Source: CBDCEG01 sp965215775
Lineage (GTDB): Bacteria > Pseudomonadota > Gammaproteobacteria > Cardiobacteriales > Ostreibacteriaceae
Reading direction: 5' to 3'
DNA: 29,029 nucleotides
Assembly: GCA_965215775.1 (NCBI GenBank)
Contig: CBDCEG010000030.1
Coordinates: forward strand, 1 to 29,029
Under the pieces are notes generated by a model. It did no database searches. It saw nothing but the letters and a program-made list of their open reading frames with translations, and had not been told where the DNA came from. Shown one piece after another: positions 16,237-26,365 of this stretch; within the stretch, counting starts at the first letter, position 1, and every line of letters starts with the position of its first letter. The position numbers and the translations under genes are program-made.

Positions 16237-17775
16237 ATGAGCAAACTATTAAAATCATCAGGAATTTTTGCGGCAATGACTTTTATCTCGCGGATTTTAG
16301 GTCTTGTTCGTGATATTATTCTTGCTAAATATTTTGATGCTGGAACCACTGATGCATTTTTTGTAGCACTTAGAATTCCTAATACATTTCGTAGATTTTT
16401 TGCAGAAGGTGGTTTTGCAAATTCCTTTGTCCCAGTTTTAAATGAAACAAAAGAAACTCAAACTGAAAAAGAGTTGCAATCACTTATAAATAATACCTTT
16501 GGGGTGCTTGGATTCTTTTTATTAATTCTAACGGCATTAGGTATTTTATTTGCTGGAACTATCATCGCAATTGGTTTTAGCGACAAACCAGAACAACTAA
16601 AACTTGCAACCACAATGTTGCAAATAACTTTTCCATATATTTTATTTATTTCATTAACTGCTTTTTGTGCTGGAATTTTAAATACTTATAATAAATTTGC
16701 TTTGCCTGCTTTTATCCCTGCCCTTTTAAATGTTTCACTTATTAGCTTTGCTTTATTTTTCAAAGACTATTTTAACCCACCATCTATTGCTCTTGCTTGG
16801 GCTGTTTTTGTTGGCGGAATATTACAGTTTGTGGTGCAACTTCCTACACTATGGCGATTAAAACGATTTCCAAAACCAAAATTAAACTTTGCCCATAAAG
16901 GTGTGAAGAAAATACTTAAACTTATGGTTCCAACTCTGCTAGGCTCTTCTGTTGGGCAAATCAATACTCTACTAAGCACTGCTCTTGCAGCAATGTTAGT
17001 AACAGGAAGTGCTTCATGGTTATATTACTCTGATAGGCTTGTAGAATTACCTATTGCTATTATTGGAATTGCTTTGGGCTCAGTTATTTTACCAAAATTA
17101 TCAGCCTTAAAAGCAAGCAAAGATGACCAAGAATTTACCAATACAATAACTTGGGCATTAAAAATAGCATTTCTTGTTGGAACTGCTTCGGCTACTGGAT
17201 TGATTATTTTAGCTTATCCTTTAATCTCAACACTTTTTGAACGAGGTGCTTTTTCTTCTCATGATAGTGAAATGGCAAGTTATAGTTTACAGATTTTTGG
17301 TTTTGGTGCTTTTTGTTTGATAATGGTCAAAGTTCTAGCTCCTGGTTTTTATTCAAGGCAAGATACTAAAACTCCTGTTAAAATTGGTTTATTTTGTATT
17401 GGAATAAATATAGTTAGTAACTTGTTATTATTTAAAGAGTTTGGGCATAAAGGAATTGCTTTTTCTAGCACACTTTCATCATTCTTAAATATGTTTTTAT
17501 TGGGCTTCTTTCTTTATAGGAAAAAATTAATTAAATTAGATAAAGACTTGATATTTTTCATAGTTAGAGTTCTTATTGCTAATTTTATTTTAGTTGCTTT
17601 TGTTTTTACCTGCAGGGAATTTTTATTAGAAGGAGTGGACGGCTGGAGTGAATTAAAAAAATCTAAACAAATAATTATTTTAGCGGTTATGATAATTAGT
17701 TCTATTATTGTTTATGTTTTAGCTAACTTAGCTTTAGGAATTAAACCAAAACAACTTCTTAGACCTAAATTATAA
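16237..17775 (+). CDS. murJ: Lipid II flippase MurJ
   Basis: Inner-membrane MOP-superfamily protein that flips the peptidoglycan precursor lipid II. It has 512 residues (E. coli 511) with about 14 hydrophobic segments. The N-terminus MSKLLKSSGIFAAMTFISRILGLVRD, the KYFDAG..TDAFFVALRIPNTFRRFFAEGGFANSFVPVLNE block and the GSSVGQINTLLSTALA and LYYSDRLVELPIAIIGIALGSVILPKLS segments are diagnostic. It sits between xth and tamA, only 5 bases from the latter, so murJ-tamA is probably one transcript. Confidence 0.97.
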   Translation: MSKLLKSSGIFAAMTFISRILGLVRDIILAKYFDAGTTDAFFVALRIPNTFRRFFAEGGFANSFVPVLNETKETQTEKELQSLINNTFGVLGFFLLILTALGILFAGTIIAIGFSDKPEQLKLATTMLQITFPYILFISLTAFCAGILNTYNKFALPAFIPALLNVSLISFALFFKDYFNPPSIALAWAVFVGGILQFVVQLPTLWRLKRFPKPKLNFAHKGVKKILKLMVPTLLGSSVGQINTLLSTALAAMLVTGSASWLYYSDRLVELPIAIIGIALGSVILPKLSALKASKDDQEFTNTITWALKIAFLVGTASATGLIILAYPLISTLFERGAFSSHDSEMASYSLQIFGFGAFCLIMVKVLAPGFYSRQDTKTPVKIGLFCIGINIVSNLLLFKEFGHKGIAFSSTLSSFLNMFLLGFFLYRKKLIKLDKDLIFFIVRVLIANFILVAFVFTCREFLLEGVDGWSELKKSKQIIILAVMIISSIIVYVLANLALGIKPKQLLRPKL

Positions 17776-17780
17776 AAAAA

Positions 17781-19529
17781 ATGATTAAATCAAAATTACT
17801 TAAAATAATTACTTTACTACTTTTTTTTAGCTTTGCTTACGCATCTGATGGCGTGGTTTTAGTTGAAACAAATTGGGGGGAAATTCCCAAGAAAAAAGAG
17901 AAAATATATAAAGAAAATGTAAAAGCTTACCTTTCAATCTTAAAAGAACACAAAAAGAAAATATCAAACCCATCTTATATTGAATTTTTAGCGGAATCTG
18001 GAATTGGCGAAATAACTCAAGCGTTGCAACCTTTTGGCTACTATAAACCAAATGTTAAACTAAATATAAAACAAAAAAATAAAAATATATCCGTAAAATA
18101 TAAAATTAGTTTAGGTAAGCCAATAATAATCAAAAAGTTAAGTGTAAAGATAGTTGGTGATGGTAAAACAAATGATAAATTTGTTACTCAACTGAAAAAA
18201 TACCCACTAAAAACAGGAGATATTTTAGAACAAGAGCTTTATACAAATTTCAAAAATAAATTAATTTCAACCGCATTAACTTATGGATATTTTGATGCAA
18301 AATATGATGACGCACAAATTATTTTAAATGAAAAGCTCACCGAGGCAGAAATTAACTTAACTTATAATACTGGCGTGCGTTATAAGTTTGATAAAACAAA
18401 AATCACTCAAGATTTTTTAGATGATGATGTTTTTCAAAGGTATTTAACTTATAAAGAAGGCGATAATTATAGCTCCAAAATAATATCTAGTTTACAAAGA
18501 GATTTGTATAATTCTGGTTATGTTAAGCTTATAGATGTTGAGGCGAAACCAAATAAAGAAACAAAAACAGTTCCTGTTAACTTTAAAATTGGAAGAAATA
18601 AAAATAAAAAATATGTTTTTGCAATTGGTTATGGAACAGATACTGGTGCTAGAGCAAGGTTTGATTTTGACTGGCGTTGGGTAAATCGACGCGGGCATAA
18701 TTTTAAATCTAAAATATTTGTCTCTCAAAAACTAGTTGACACAGGGGTGGAATATAGAATTCCTGCCCAAAAACCAGCAACAGATTATTATAAAATATTT
18801 GCAAATTATAAAGAAGATAAACGAGGCGATTTAGATAGTAAAATATTTAATATTGGTGGTGCTTATCACGATAAAGTTGGTAATTTGGATAGAGAATTTG
18901 GAGTAAAATGGCAACAGGAAAACTTTAAAATTGGTAATGACAAAGGAAATATATCATTGCTAACGCCTTATATTCATTTAATATATAAAAAATCAGATGA
19001 CCCACTAAATACAACAAACGGTTTGATTTTAGATGGCTATGTGACTGGTGCTTACAAAGGTGGTTTAAGTGATGTTAGTTTTTTGCAAGCAGTTGCAAAA
19101 GCAAAATATATAAAACGAATTAAAAAACATAAAGCAACATTCAAGTTAGGAACTGGAAAAACTTGGGTAACTGATTTTCATAATTTACCACCATCTTATC
19201 GTTTCTTTTTAGGGGGAGATAGAACCATAAGAGGATATTCTTATGGAGTTGTTGGAGATTATGACTCAAGTAAAAAAGTAATTGGTGGCGATCAAATGTA
19301 TTTTGGCTCCGCTGAATATGAATATTTTTTCAAGGAAAATATGGCAGCTGCTGTTTTTGTAGATGCAGGAGATTCATTTTCTAATGGCTCAGGAAAACTA
19401 AAAGTTGGTGCTGGCGTTGGCTTTCACTACTACTCTCCAATTGGTCCAATTAAGCTAGATTTTGCACATGGTTTTGATGAGCCAGGAGATAAGTTTAGAA
19501 TTCACTTTACGATTGGTGCTGATTTGTAA
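17781..19529 (+). CDS. tamA: Translocation and assembly module TamA (Omp85 family)
   Basis: Outer-membrane protein of the TAM envelope machinery, 582 residues (E. coli TamA 577). A signal peptide at about residues 1-22 (LLLFFSFAYASDG) precedes POTRA-like domains to about 270 and a beta barrel. The barrel carries the Omp85 loop-6 motif in FFLGGDRTIRGYSYG, and the end has the BamA/TamA pattern VGAGVGFHYYSPIGPIKLDFAH...FRIHFTIG. The length, the domain number and the lack of skp/lpx neighbours favour TamA over BamA. TamB normally follows; here rpsU follows instead. Confidence 0.9.
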   Translation: MIKSKLLKIITLLLFFSFAYASDGVVLVETNWGEIPKKKEKIYKENVKAYLSILKEHKKKISNPSYIEFLAESGIGEITQALQPFGYYKPNVKLNIKQKNKNISVKYKISLGKPIIIKKLSVKIVGDGKTNDKFVTQLKKYPLKTGDILEQELYTNFKNKLISTALTYGYFDAKYDDAQIILNEKLTEAEINLTYNTGVRYKFDKTKITQDFLDDDVFQRYLTYKEGDNYSSKIISSLQRDLYNSGYVKLIDVEAKPNKETKTVPVNFKIGRNKNKKYVFAIGYGTDTGARARFDFDWRWVNRRGHNFKSKIFVSQKLVDTGVEYRIPAQKPATDYYKIFANYKEDKRGDLDSKIFNIGGAYHDKVGNLDREFGVKWQQENFKIGNDKGNISLLTPYIHLIYKKSDDPLNTTNGLILDGYVTGAYKGGLSDVSFLQAVAKAKYIKRIKKHKATFKLGTGKTWVTDFHNLPPSYRFFLGGDRTIRGYSYGVVGDYDSSKKVIGGDQMYFGSAEYEYFFKENMAAAVFVDAGDSFSNGSGKLKVGAGVGFHYYSPIGPIKLDFAHGFDEPGDKFRIHFTIGADL

Positions 19530-19537
19530 TTTTAGTT

Positions 19538-19565
19538 TGCTTTTTCTTAAAACCCAAGTAAAATA
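19538..19565 (+). promoter_or_regulatory. Putative rpsU promoter
   Basis: TTGCTT (19538-19543), 16-base spacer, TAAAAT (19560-19565). This predicts a start near 19572 and a leader of about 32 bases, with a weak AGGA ribosome site before ATG 19604. Confidence 0.5.
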
Positions 19566-19603
19566 GATTCTTTTATTATTATTTAGACAATTAGGATAAA
19601 TTT

Positions 19604-19819
19604 ATGCCATCAATTAAATTAAGAGATAACGAACCATTTGACATTGCGTTAAGACGCTTTAAAAGATCTTGTGAAAAAGCAGGAATAGTTGCTGAAGTAA
19701 GAGCTAGAGAATACTTTGAAAAACCAACACAAGAAAGAAAAAGAAAGAAAGATGCAGCTGTTAAGCGTAATGCAAGAAAAATCAGAATGGAAAAAAGAAA
19801 ATTTACTAGACTTTATTAA
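19604..19819 (+). CDS. rpsU: Small ribosomal subunit protein bS21
   Basis: A 71-residue, very basic ribosomal protein of normal gamma/betaproteobacterial length. MPSIKLRDNEPFDIALRRFKRSCEKAG and the TQERKRKKDAAVKRNARK tail are the family sequence. It has its own promoter candidate and terminator, so it is likely transcribed alone. The usual dnaG-rpoD partners are not here. Confidence 0.98.
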   Translation: MPSIKLRDNEPFDIALRRFKRSCEKAGIVAEVRAREYFEKPTQERKRKKDAAVKRNARKIRMEKRKFTRLY

Positions 19820-19849
19820 AAGTTAAAATAATTTTCTTATAGAAATATT

Positions 19850-19879
19850 AAGGGTAGTTCGCAAGAGCTACCCTTTTTT
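19850..19879 (+). terminator. Rho-independent terminator after rpsU
   Basis: Stem AAGGGTAG (19850-19857) / CTACCCTT (19868-19875) with a 10-base loop, running into a T tract, 30 bases after the rpsU stop. Confidence 0.9.
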
Positions 19880-19925
19880 TCATCTTATAACTAAAAAACT
19901 TTAAAACTCAAAAAAACATAAGTAA

Positions 19926-22766
19926 ATGCAAAATAAAATGATAAAAATACAAGGGGCTAGAACTCATAACTTAAAAGATTTTGATTTAGAATTACCAAGA
20001 AATAAGCTGGTTGTTATAACTGGTTTTATCAGGGTTCTGGTAAATCATCACTTGCTTTTGATACACTTTATGCAGAAGGTCAAAGGCGTTATGTAGAATC
20101 ACTTTCAACTTATGCAAGACAGTTTTTATCAACTATGGATAAACCTGATGTTGATCATATTGAAGGGCTTTCTCCTGCAATATCAATTGAGCAAAAATCA
20201 ACTTCTCACAATCCTCGTTCAACTGTTGGAACAATTACTGAAATTCACGATTATTTGCGTTTATTATTTGCAAGAGCTGGAACTCCAAAATGCCCAACTC
20301 ATAAAACAGATTTAGATTCACAAACAGTTTCTCAAATTGTTGATAGTATTTTATCAATAAAAACAGGGACAAAACTTATGCTATTAGCACCAATCGTAAG
20401 TAATAGAAAAGGAGAACATGTAAAGTTATTAGAAGATATTAAAAGGCAAGGATTTGTTAGGCTTCGTATTGATAATGTTGTTTATGATATTGACGAACTT
20501 CCAGAAATAGAAAAAAACAAAAAACATAATAATTGAAATTGTAATTGATAGATTTAAAGGTAAAAGATGAGATTGCACAAAGAGTTGCAGAGTCTATTGA
20601 GACCTCTTTAAATTACAATACAATTGTGAAAATTGCTTATATGGATAGCCCAAAGAAAAAAGATTTGGTATTTTCTTCCAAATTTGCTTGTTCTGAGTGT
20701 GGATATTCGTTAGAAGAGTTAGAACCAAGAATGTTTTCTTTTAATAATCCAAATGGTGCTTGCCAAAGCTGTAATGGTTTAGGAATTGAAGCTAGGTTTG
20801 ACCCTAAAAAAATAGTTGCTCAACCATATTTATCAATTGCAGCAGGAGCAATTCGTGGCTGGAATAAAAACGCAAAATATTATTTTAAGAAAATGCAAGC
20901 ACTTGCTGAGCATTATAAATTTTCATTAGAAATTCCTTTTGAAGAACTTGATAAAGACATTCAAAATAAAGTCTTATATGGGACTGGCAAAGAAGACATT
21001 GAGATGATTTATATAACTAATAAAGGCAAATCATTTCACAGTGTAGAACCGTTTGAAGGAGTTATTCCAAATATAGAAAGAAGATATATTGAAACTGATT
21101 CTAACTATGTTCGTGAAGAATTAGCAAAATATCAGAATAACCAAAAATGTAGAAGCTGTGAAGGTAGTCGCCTTAGTAAATCTTCACGAAATGTATTTAT
21201 TGCAGAGAAAAATATTTGTGATATTTCAAAGTTTGCAATAGCTGATTGTCATAAGTTCCTTTGTGAGTTAAAGCTAAAAGGTGCAAAACAAAAAATAGCA
21301 GATAAAGTTCTAAAGGAAATTAATTTAAGATTGTCCTTTTTAATAAATGTTGGTTTAAACTATTTATCATTAGATAGAAGTGCAGAAACGCTTTCTGGCG
21401 GAGAAGCACAACGAATTAGGTTAGCTTCTCAAATTGGTGCAGGTTTAGTTGGAGTTATGTATGTTTTAGATGAGCCATCTATTGGTTTGCATCAGCGAGA
21501 TAATGATAGGCTTTTGAAATCACTTTTTCACCTAAGAGACTTAGGCAATACGGTTATTGTGGTAGAGCATGATGAAGACGCGATTAGAAATGCAGATTAT
21601 ATTGTGGATATTGGACCTGGAGCTGGAGTTCACGGTGGTGAAATTGTATTTACAGGAACACCAAAACAAATTTTAAAATCAAATACCTTAACAGGGCAAT
21701 ACTTAGTTGGCAAAAAAGCAATAGAAATTCCTAAAAAAAGACTAAAGCCAACCAAAAAATGGCTAAGTATAAAAGGTGCAGTTGGAAATAATTTAAGAAG
21801 CGTTGATGTAAGTATTCCTGTTGGCTTATTCACTTGTGTTACAGGTGTTTCAGGCTCAGGAAAATCAACTTTAATAAAAGATACTTTATCAAAAATAATG
21901 TATCAGAAATTAGGTAGAGTTGTTACAGAACCCGCAAAATATGAAAAAGTTGAAGGTTATGATAATTTTGACAAAATAATTGATATAAACCAAAGCCCAA
22001 TTGGGAGAACTCCGCGTTCAAATCCAGCAACTTATACCCAAATATTTACAGGGATTAGAGAGCTATTTGCAGGAACTCAAGAGTCTAGGTCAAGAGGTTA
22101 TAACCCTGGGAGATTTAGTTTTAATGTTAAAGGTGGTCGTTGTGAAGCTTGCTCTGGTGATGGAGTTATAAAAGTTGAAATGCACTTTTTACCAGATATT
22201 TATGTTAAATGTGATATTTGTAAAGGTGAAAAATATAATCGTGAAACTTTGGAAATTAAATATAAAGATAAAAATATTTTTGAAGTTCTACAAATGACAG
22301 TTGAAAATGCAGTTGGATTTTTCAAACATATTCCAGCAATAAATAAAAAACTAGAAACCCTTATGGATGTTGGTCTTTCATATATAACTTTGGGGCAAAA
22401 TGCAGTAACTTTATCAGGAGGTGAAGCACAGCGAATTAAATTAGCCAAAGAATTATCCAAAAGAGATACTGGGCAAACTTTATATATTTTAGATGAGCCA
22501 ACAACAGGTTTACATTTTCACGATTGTTAAACAGCTTCTTAAAGTTATTCATAGCTTAAGAGATAAAGGAAATACGATAATTATTATTGAACATAATTTA
22601 GATGTTGTAAAAACAGCAGATTGGATTATAGACCTTGGTCCTGAAGGCCGGATCTGGCGGCGGTGAAATAGTTGCAACAGGAACTCCTGAAGATGTTGCT
22701 AAATCTAAAAAAGGATATACTGCTAAATTTTTAAAAGGGTATGTTAGGTGGGAAATAAGTATTTGA
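19926..22766 (+). pseudogene. uvrA: Excinuclease ABC subunit A, six single-base insertions
   Basis: Damage-recognition ATPase of nucleotide excision repair. Reading through frames gives the whole protein: GARTHNLKDF, Walker A 1, YAEGQRRYVESLSTYARQF, zinc-site CSECGY...CQSC, SGGEAQR with VLDEPSIGLHQRD, Walker A 2 GSGKSTLIKDTL, CEAC...C..C zinc site, SGGEAQRIKLAKEL, LDEPTTGLHF and DLGPEGG..GGE. Extra bases lie at about 20024-20027 (T), 20032-20034 (G; both inside Walker A 1), 20530-20533 (A), 20559-20560 (G), 22524-22525 (T) and 22648-22649 (C). Removing six gives 944 residues (E. coli 940). There is no other decay, so sequence error is as likely as true loss. Start ATG could also be 19938. It ends UGA. 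Confidence 0.9.
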
Positions 22767-22800
22767 AACTTAAACAAAATTAGATTTGAAATTATTTAGT

Positions 22801-22841
22801 TGTGATATCACACTGAGTTTAGTTTTTAGTTTTTAGTTTTT
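22801..22841. repeat. 12-bp palindrome and 7-bp triple repeat between convergent genes
   Basis: A perfect palindrome TGTGATATCACA (22801-22812) is followed by three tandem copies of AGTTTTT (22821-22841). It lies in the 92-base gap between uvrA and the GAPDH gene. The palindrome has no loop and half-sites two bases apart, so it is neither a good terminator nor a standard CRP site. Confidence 0.7.
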
Positions 22842-22858
22842 GTTAAATATAAAACCAA

Positions 22859-23883
22859 TTACCAAGAATCTCTAACGATATCATTTTTTATTGTTGTGAT
22901 AATTTCTTCAGAGTTATCACAATTTGTTTGTAATAAAAATGCGTGAATAGTTGAAATCATTGTATTTCCTTCTTGTGGAATAAACGCCCAGCCTTTTATT
23001 CTATTGTTTTCAAAATCAAGTAAAATATTGTTTTCATTGACAATTGCATGGAGAAAACGATCTTCCGTAAGGGCTGTATCTTCTACCTAATTCAAATATG
23101 ATATTGGAGTCAAATTTGGAAGTTATAGAGATTGCATTGTTATTTTTTATATTGTTTTTCAACTGTGAAATATCAATATTTTTGTCCATTTTTAGGTTAA
23201 ATCTCACACAGTGCATTAGTTGGCTTGGCGTTGTTATATCTGATGATTGAATGTTTAATTGTATGTTTTTTGTTTGAAATAAATCTTTAACATCAATTGC
23301 GTGATGAGTGCCTATTTCTTTGTCTAAGTGTCTTGAAAGAACATTTGCACCAACTAATCTTTGATTATTTCCAAGATCCTCAGAACGCCTTACAATCACA
23401 AAATCCGTCTCAATCAAGCTAGACAAATTATTATTTGTCATCGTCGTAATTATTGATGATAAAGCATGAGTGTTGCAAGAAACTATTTGCACAAATTTTT
23501 TATTTTGTATAATTTCGTTATTTATTCCAGACATAAATGGAATGCCAAAACCTTTTTCACTTCCTTGGGCGCTACAACCTTTTAGGTTTTTCATGGATTT
23601 GTATAAATCTTTATTTTTCAATCCAAAAGAGTTTGCTTTACAATCAAAAATATAATCAATTTTATCAATAATTGTATTTATTTCTAAAAAATCTGGGTTG
23701 TTATCAGCACATATTATGATGCCTTTTTCCACTCAAAATATCTAATTCTGTTCTGTTCCAATCATTTATTGCAGTGTTTTTTAGAGCATATATTTTATCT
23801 ATATTTAGAATTTCTTTGTAATCATTTAGTAGATTTAATAGAGTTTGTCCAATATTTCCAATTCCGTTTACTAATATTTTCAT
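22859..23883 (-). pseudogene. Archaeal-type (type II) glyceraldehyde-3-phosphate dehydrogenase, two frameshifts
   Basis: The gene starts at ATG 23883 and ends TAA 22859-22861. Removing one base at 23729-23730 and one at 23065-23066 gives exactly 340 residues, the normal size of type II GAPDH. An NAD(P) fold opens with NGIGNIGQ (residues 6-13); catalytic Cys136 lies in VSCNTHA; FVIVRRSEDLG, THHAIDV, TPSQLMH and a C-terminal EDRFLHAIV / GWAFIPQEGNTMISTIHA complete the pattern known from archaeal enzymes (EC 1.2.1.59). The ATG touches the stop of the upstream transferase (AAATAAATG), so the two are coupled. Whether it serves glycolysis or a glycan pathway is unknown. The family call comes from memory of motifs, not a search. 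Confidence 0.78.
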
Positions 23884-24385
23884 TTATTTTGTGTGTTTGC
23901 CCAAAAATGGGACGGTTAAAGACCTAAATATTATTTTCAAATCCAGAAAAAAGCTTTTGTTTTTCACATAATCCAAATCATTTTGCAATGACAAATCAGC
24001 ATTACAAACATTGGTTAATTGAGCCCATCCCTGTGATACCAGGTTTTACGCTCCATCTTTGGTTGTGCTGTTTTTTATTCCAGCCCAATCTATCTATGTC
24101 AAATTGAGTCAATGGGCGAGGCCCAACAAAGGACATATCGCCTTTTATTATATTGTATAATTGTGGTATTTCGTCCAATCCTAGCTTTCTAATCACGCGT
24201 CCTATCGTTGTGATTTTACCGTTATCCATTGATTTGAATTTATAAATTGTAAATCCTTTTTGGTCTTTACCAACTCTTTTTTGGGTAAATATTGCACTTG
24301 TTTTTGATTGAAAATAAATCAACAAAACAATAATTATAGATAAAGGTGCGCTTAAAATTAATAATATAATTGCTATTATTTTCAT
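23884..24385 (-). pseudogene. Minimal phosphoglycosyl transferase (bacterial sugar transferase), one frameshift
   Basis: Monotopic transferase family that moves a sugar phosphate onto undecaprenyl phosphate to start a surface glycan. Residues 3-25 are the membrane-entry helix; IFTQKRVGKDQKGFTIYKFKSM, the catalytic Asp-Glu pair in GLDEIPQLYNIIKGDMSFVGPRPL, and VKPGITG are clear. An extra base at 24015-24016 breaks the frame after GSIN; correcting it continues through DYVKNKSFFLDLKIIF to a TAA touching the next gene, giving 166 residues. That is shorter than PglC (about 200): the usual KRxFD start and the loop between FKSM and the RxxRK segment are trimmed. It lies 91 bases downstream of glmS. 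Confidence 0.85.
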
Positions 24386-24476
24386 ATCTAAATTACTCTG
24401 CCCCTAAGTTTCTAAAATATTTAACTACTAAATTTATTAATCAATTTATCAGTTTATTAATTTATCAATTAATTAG

Positions 24477-26297
24477 TTATTCAATCGTTACTGATTTTGC
24501 TAAATTTCTAGGTTGATCAACATCTTTACCTAGAGTTAAAGCAGTATAATAAGATAATAATTGCATCGGAATAATATACAAAATTGGGCTAATTACTGGA
24601 TTTATTTCAGGCATTTCTATTTTATGAGCAACATCATTATTTTGCTCACATATTTCTTTGGTTGAAACTAAAACAACTTGTGCCTCTCTTGCTGCAACTT
24701 CTTGCATATTAGAAAGTGATTTTTCTGCAACTTTATCATTTGGAACCAAACAAACAACTGGGACATTTTTATCAATTAGAGCGATTGCACCATGTTTCAT
24801 TTCACCAGAAGCATAACCCTCAGCGTGAATATAGCTTATTTCTTTTAGTTTTAGGGAAGATTCAAGAGCAATAGGATAATTTAGCCCACGACCTAAAAAC
24901 AAAACATCAGTTGCAGTTGTTAGTGCATATGAAACATGCTGAACTTGTTTAATATCTTCAATGGAATTTTTTACCATTTTAGGTAATAAAAGAATATCTG
25001 TTATTAACTCGCTTTCTTGCTGTTGGCTTAAAACTCCGCGTTTTTTACCTAGCCAAATTGATAAACATAAAATCGTGAAACATTGAGCAACAAATGCTTT
25101 TGTTGAAGCAACACCAATTTCTGCTCCAGCAATAATTGGTAAAATATCATCACTTTCTCTAGCCATAGTTGAACTTTCAACATTTATAACTGACATAATA
25201 TGTTGGTTTCCTTGCTTAGCTTTCCTAAGGGCAGCTAGTGTATCCGCTGTTTCTCCTGATTGTGAAATTGCAACAAAAACACCTTTTTTAGGCATAATTA
25301 AATCACGGTATCTATATTCTGATGCAACATCTATATCAACACTAACTTTTGCAAGGCTTTCCATCCAATATTTACCAACCATTCCAGCATGATAAGCTGT
25401 TCCACAAGCTATAAAAGCAAATCTTTCTATTTCTTTTGGGTCAAAACCAAGTTCTAAATCTTTGATTTGTTTGTTTTCTACATCAATATATCTTTCAATC
25501 AAACCTTCTAATACTTTTGGCTGTTCGTGAATTTCTTTTAACATAAAGTGTGGAAATCCAGCTTTATCAGTATCATCAGCTGTTAGACCAGTTTCAGTAA
25601 TTTCCCTTTGCACTTGTGTATCTGAGCAGTCAAATATTTGTATAGAGTTTCCAGTAATTATTGCATAATCGCCCTCCTCCAAAAATTGAACTTTATTAGT
25701 AACTGGTGCTAAAACTAAAGCATCAGAACCAACATACATTTCATTTTCACCAGAACCAACAACTAATGGGCTTCCTAATCTTGCCACAAAAAGAGTTTCA
25801 GGCTCACTTTCAATCATAACCGCTAACGCATAAGCTCCTTGAAGTCTTTTTATTGAGGTCTGGAAAGCTTGAGTTGCATTTAAACCAGCATCAATATTAG
25901 ATTGTATAAGGTGTGCAACAACTTCAGTATCAGTGTCTGAAATGAATTTGTAACCTTTATTTTCTAATTCTTTTCTTAATGTTTGCCAGTTTTCAATTAT
26001 TCCATTATGAACAACTTTTACATTGCTTGATTTATGTGGATGTGCGTTTTCTTCAGTTGGAGTTCCATGACTTGCCCAACGAATATGCCCTATTCCAATA
26101 TTTCCTGTGAGTGGATTTGCTTCAACAACGCTTTGAAGTGCTGATAGTTTACCTTTTGCTCTTCTACGGTTGAATTTACCATCATCAAAAACTGCAATTC
26201 CAGCACTATCATATCCACGGTATTCCATGCGTTTGAGTGAGTCCATCAAAAAAGGCACAACATCTCTACTTCCAACCATTCCTATAATCCCACACAT
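24477..26297 (-). CDS. glmS: Glutamine-fructose-6-phosphate aminotransferase
   Basis: Makes glucosamine-6-phosphate, the entry to UDP-GlcNAc for peptidoglycan and lipopolysaccharide. It has 606 residues (E. coli 609). The glutaminase domain (1 to about 220) starts MCGIIGMVGSRD with nucleophile Cys after Met removal, and has GHIRWASHGTP and SDTDTEV. Two SIS sugar-isomerase domains follow (ACGTAYHAG, ISQSGETADT; LGRGLNYPIALESSLKLKEISYIHAEGYASGEMKHG), and the end DQPRNLAKSVTIE is invariant. An AGAGG site precedes ATG 26297. No glmS ribozyme is expected or seen upstream. Confidence 0.98.
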   Translation of the reverse strand: MCGIIGMVGSRDVVPFLMDSLKRMEYRGYDSAGIAVFDDGKFNRRRAKGKLSALQSVVEANPLTGNIGIGHIRWASHGTPTEENAHPHKSSNVKVVHNGIIENWQTLRKELENKGYKFISDTDTEVVAHLIQSNIDAGLNATQAFQTSIKRLQGAYALAVMIESEPETLFVARLGSPLVVGSGENEMYVGSDALVLAPVTNKVQFLEEGDYAIITGNSIQIFDCSDTQVQREITETGLTADDTDKAGFPHFMLKEIHEQPKVLEGLIERYIDVENKQIKDLELGFDPKEIERFAFIACGTAYHAGMVGKYWMESLAKVSVDIDVASEYRYRDLIMPKKGVFVAISQSGETADTLAALRKAKQGNQHIMSVINVESSTMARESDDILPIIAGAEIGVASTKAFVAQCFTILCLSIWLGKKRGVLSQQQESELITDILLLPKMVKNSIEDIKQVQHVSYALTTATDVLFLGRGLNYPIALESSLKLKEISYIHAEGYASGEMKHGAIALIDKNVPVVCLVPNDKVAEKSLSNMQEVAAREAQVVLVSTKEICEQNNDVAHKIEMPEINPVISPILYIIPMQLLSYYTALTLGKDVDQPRNLAKSVTIE

Positions 26298-26365
26298 GTC
26301 AAAACCTCTTGTTATATATTTATTTAACTTATTTTTTTAATTTCTGCTTTCTATTTTCTATTTTG

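Noticed and set aside
22821..22841. CRISPR-like repeats
   Set aside because: Only three 7-bp AGTTTTT tandem units without spacers.
26298..26365. glmS ribozyme
   Set aside because: It is known from Gram-positive genomes, and the leader here is short and unstructured.
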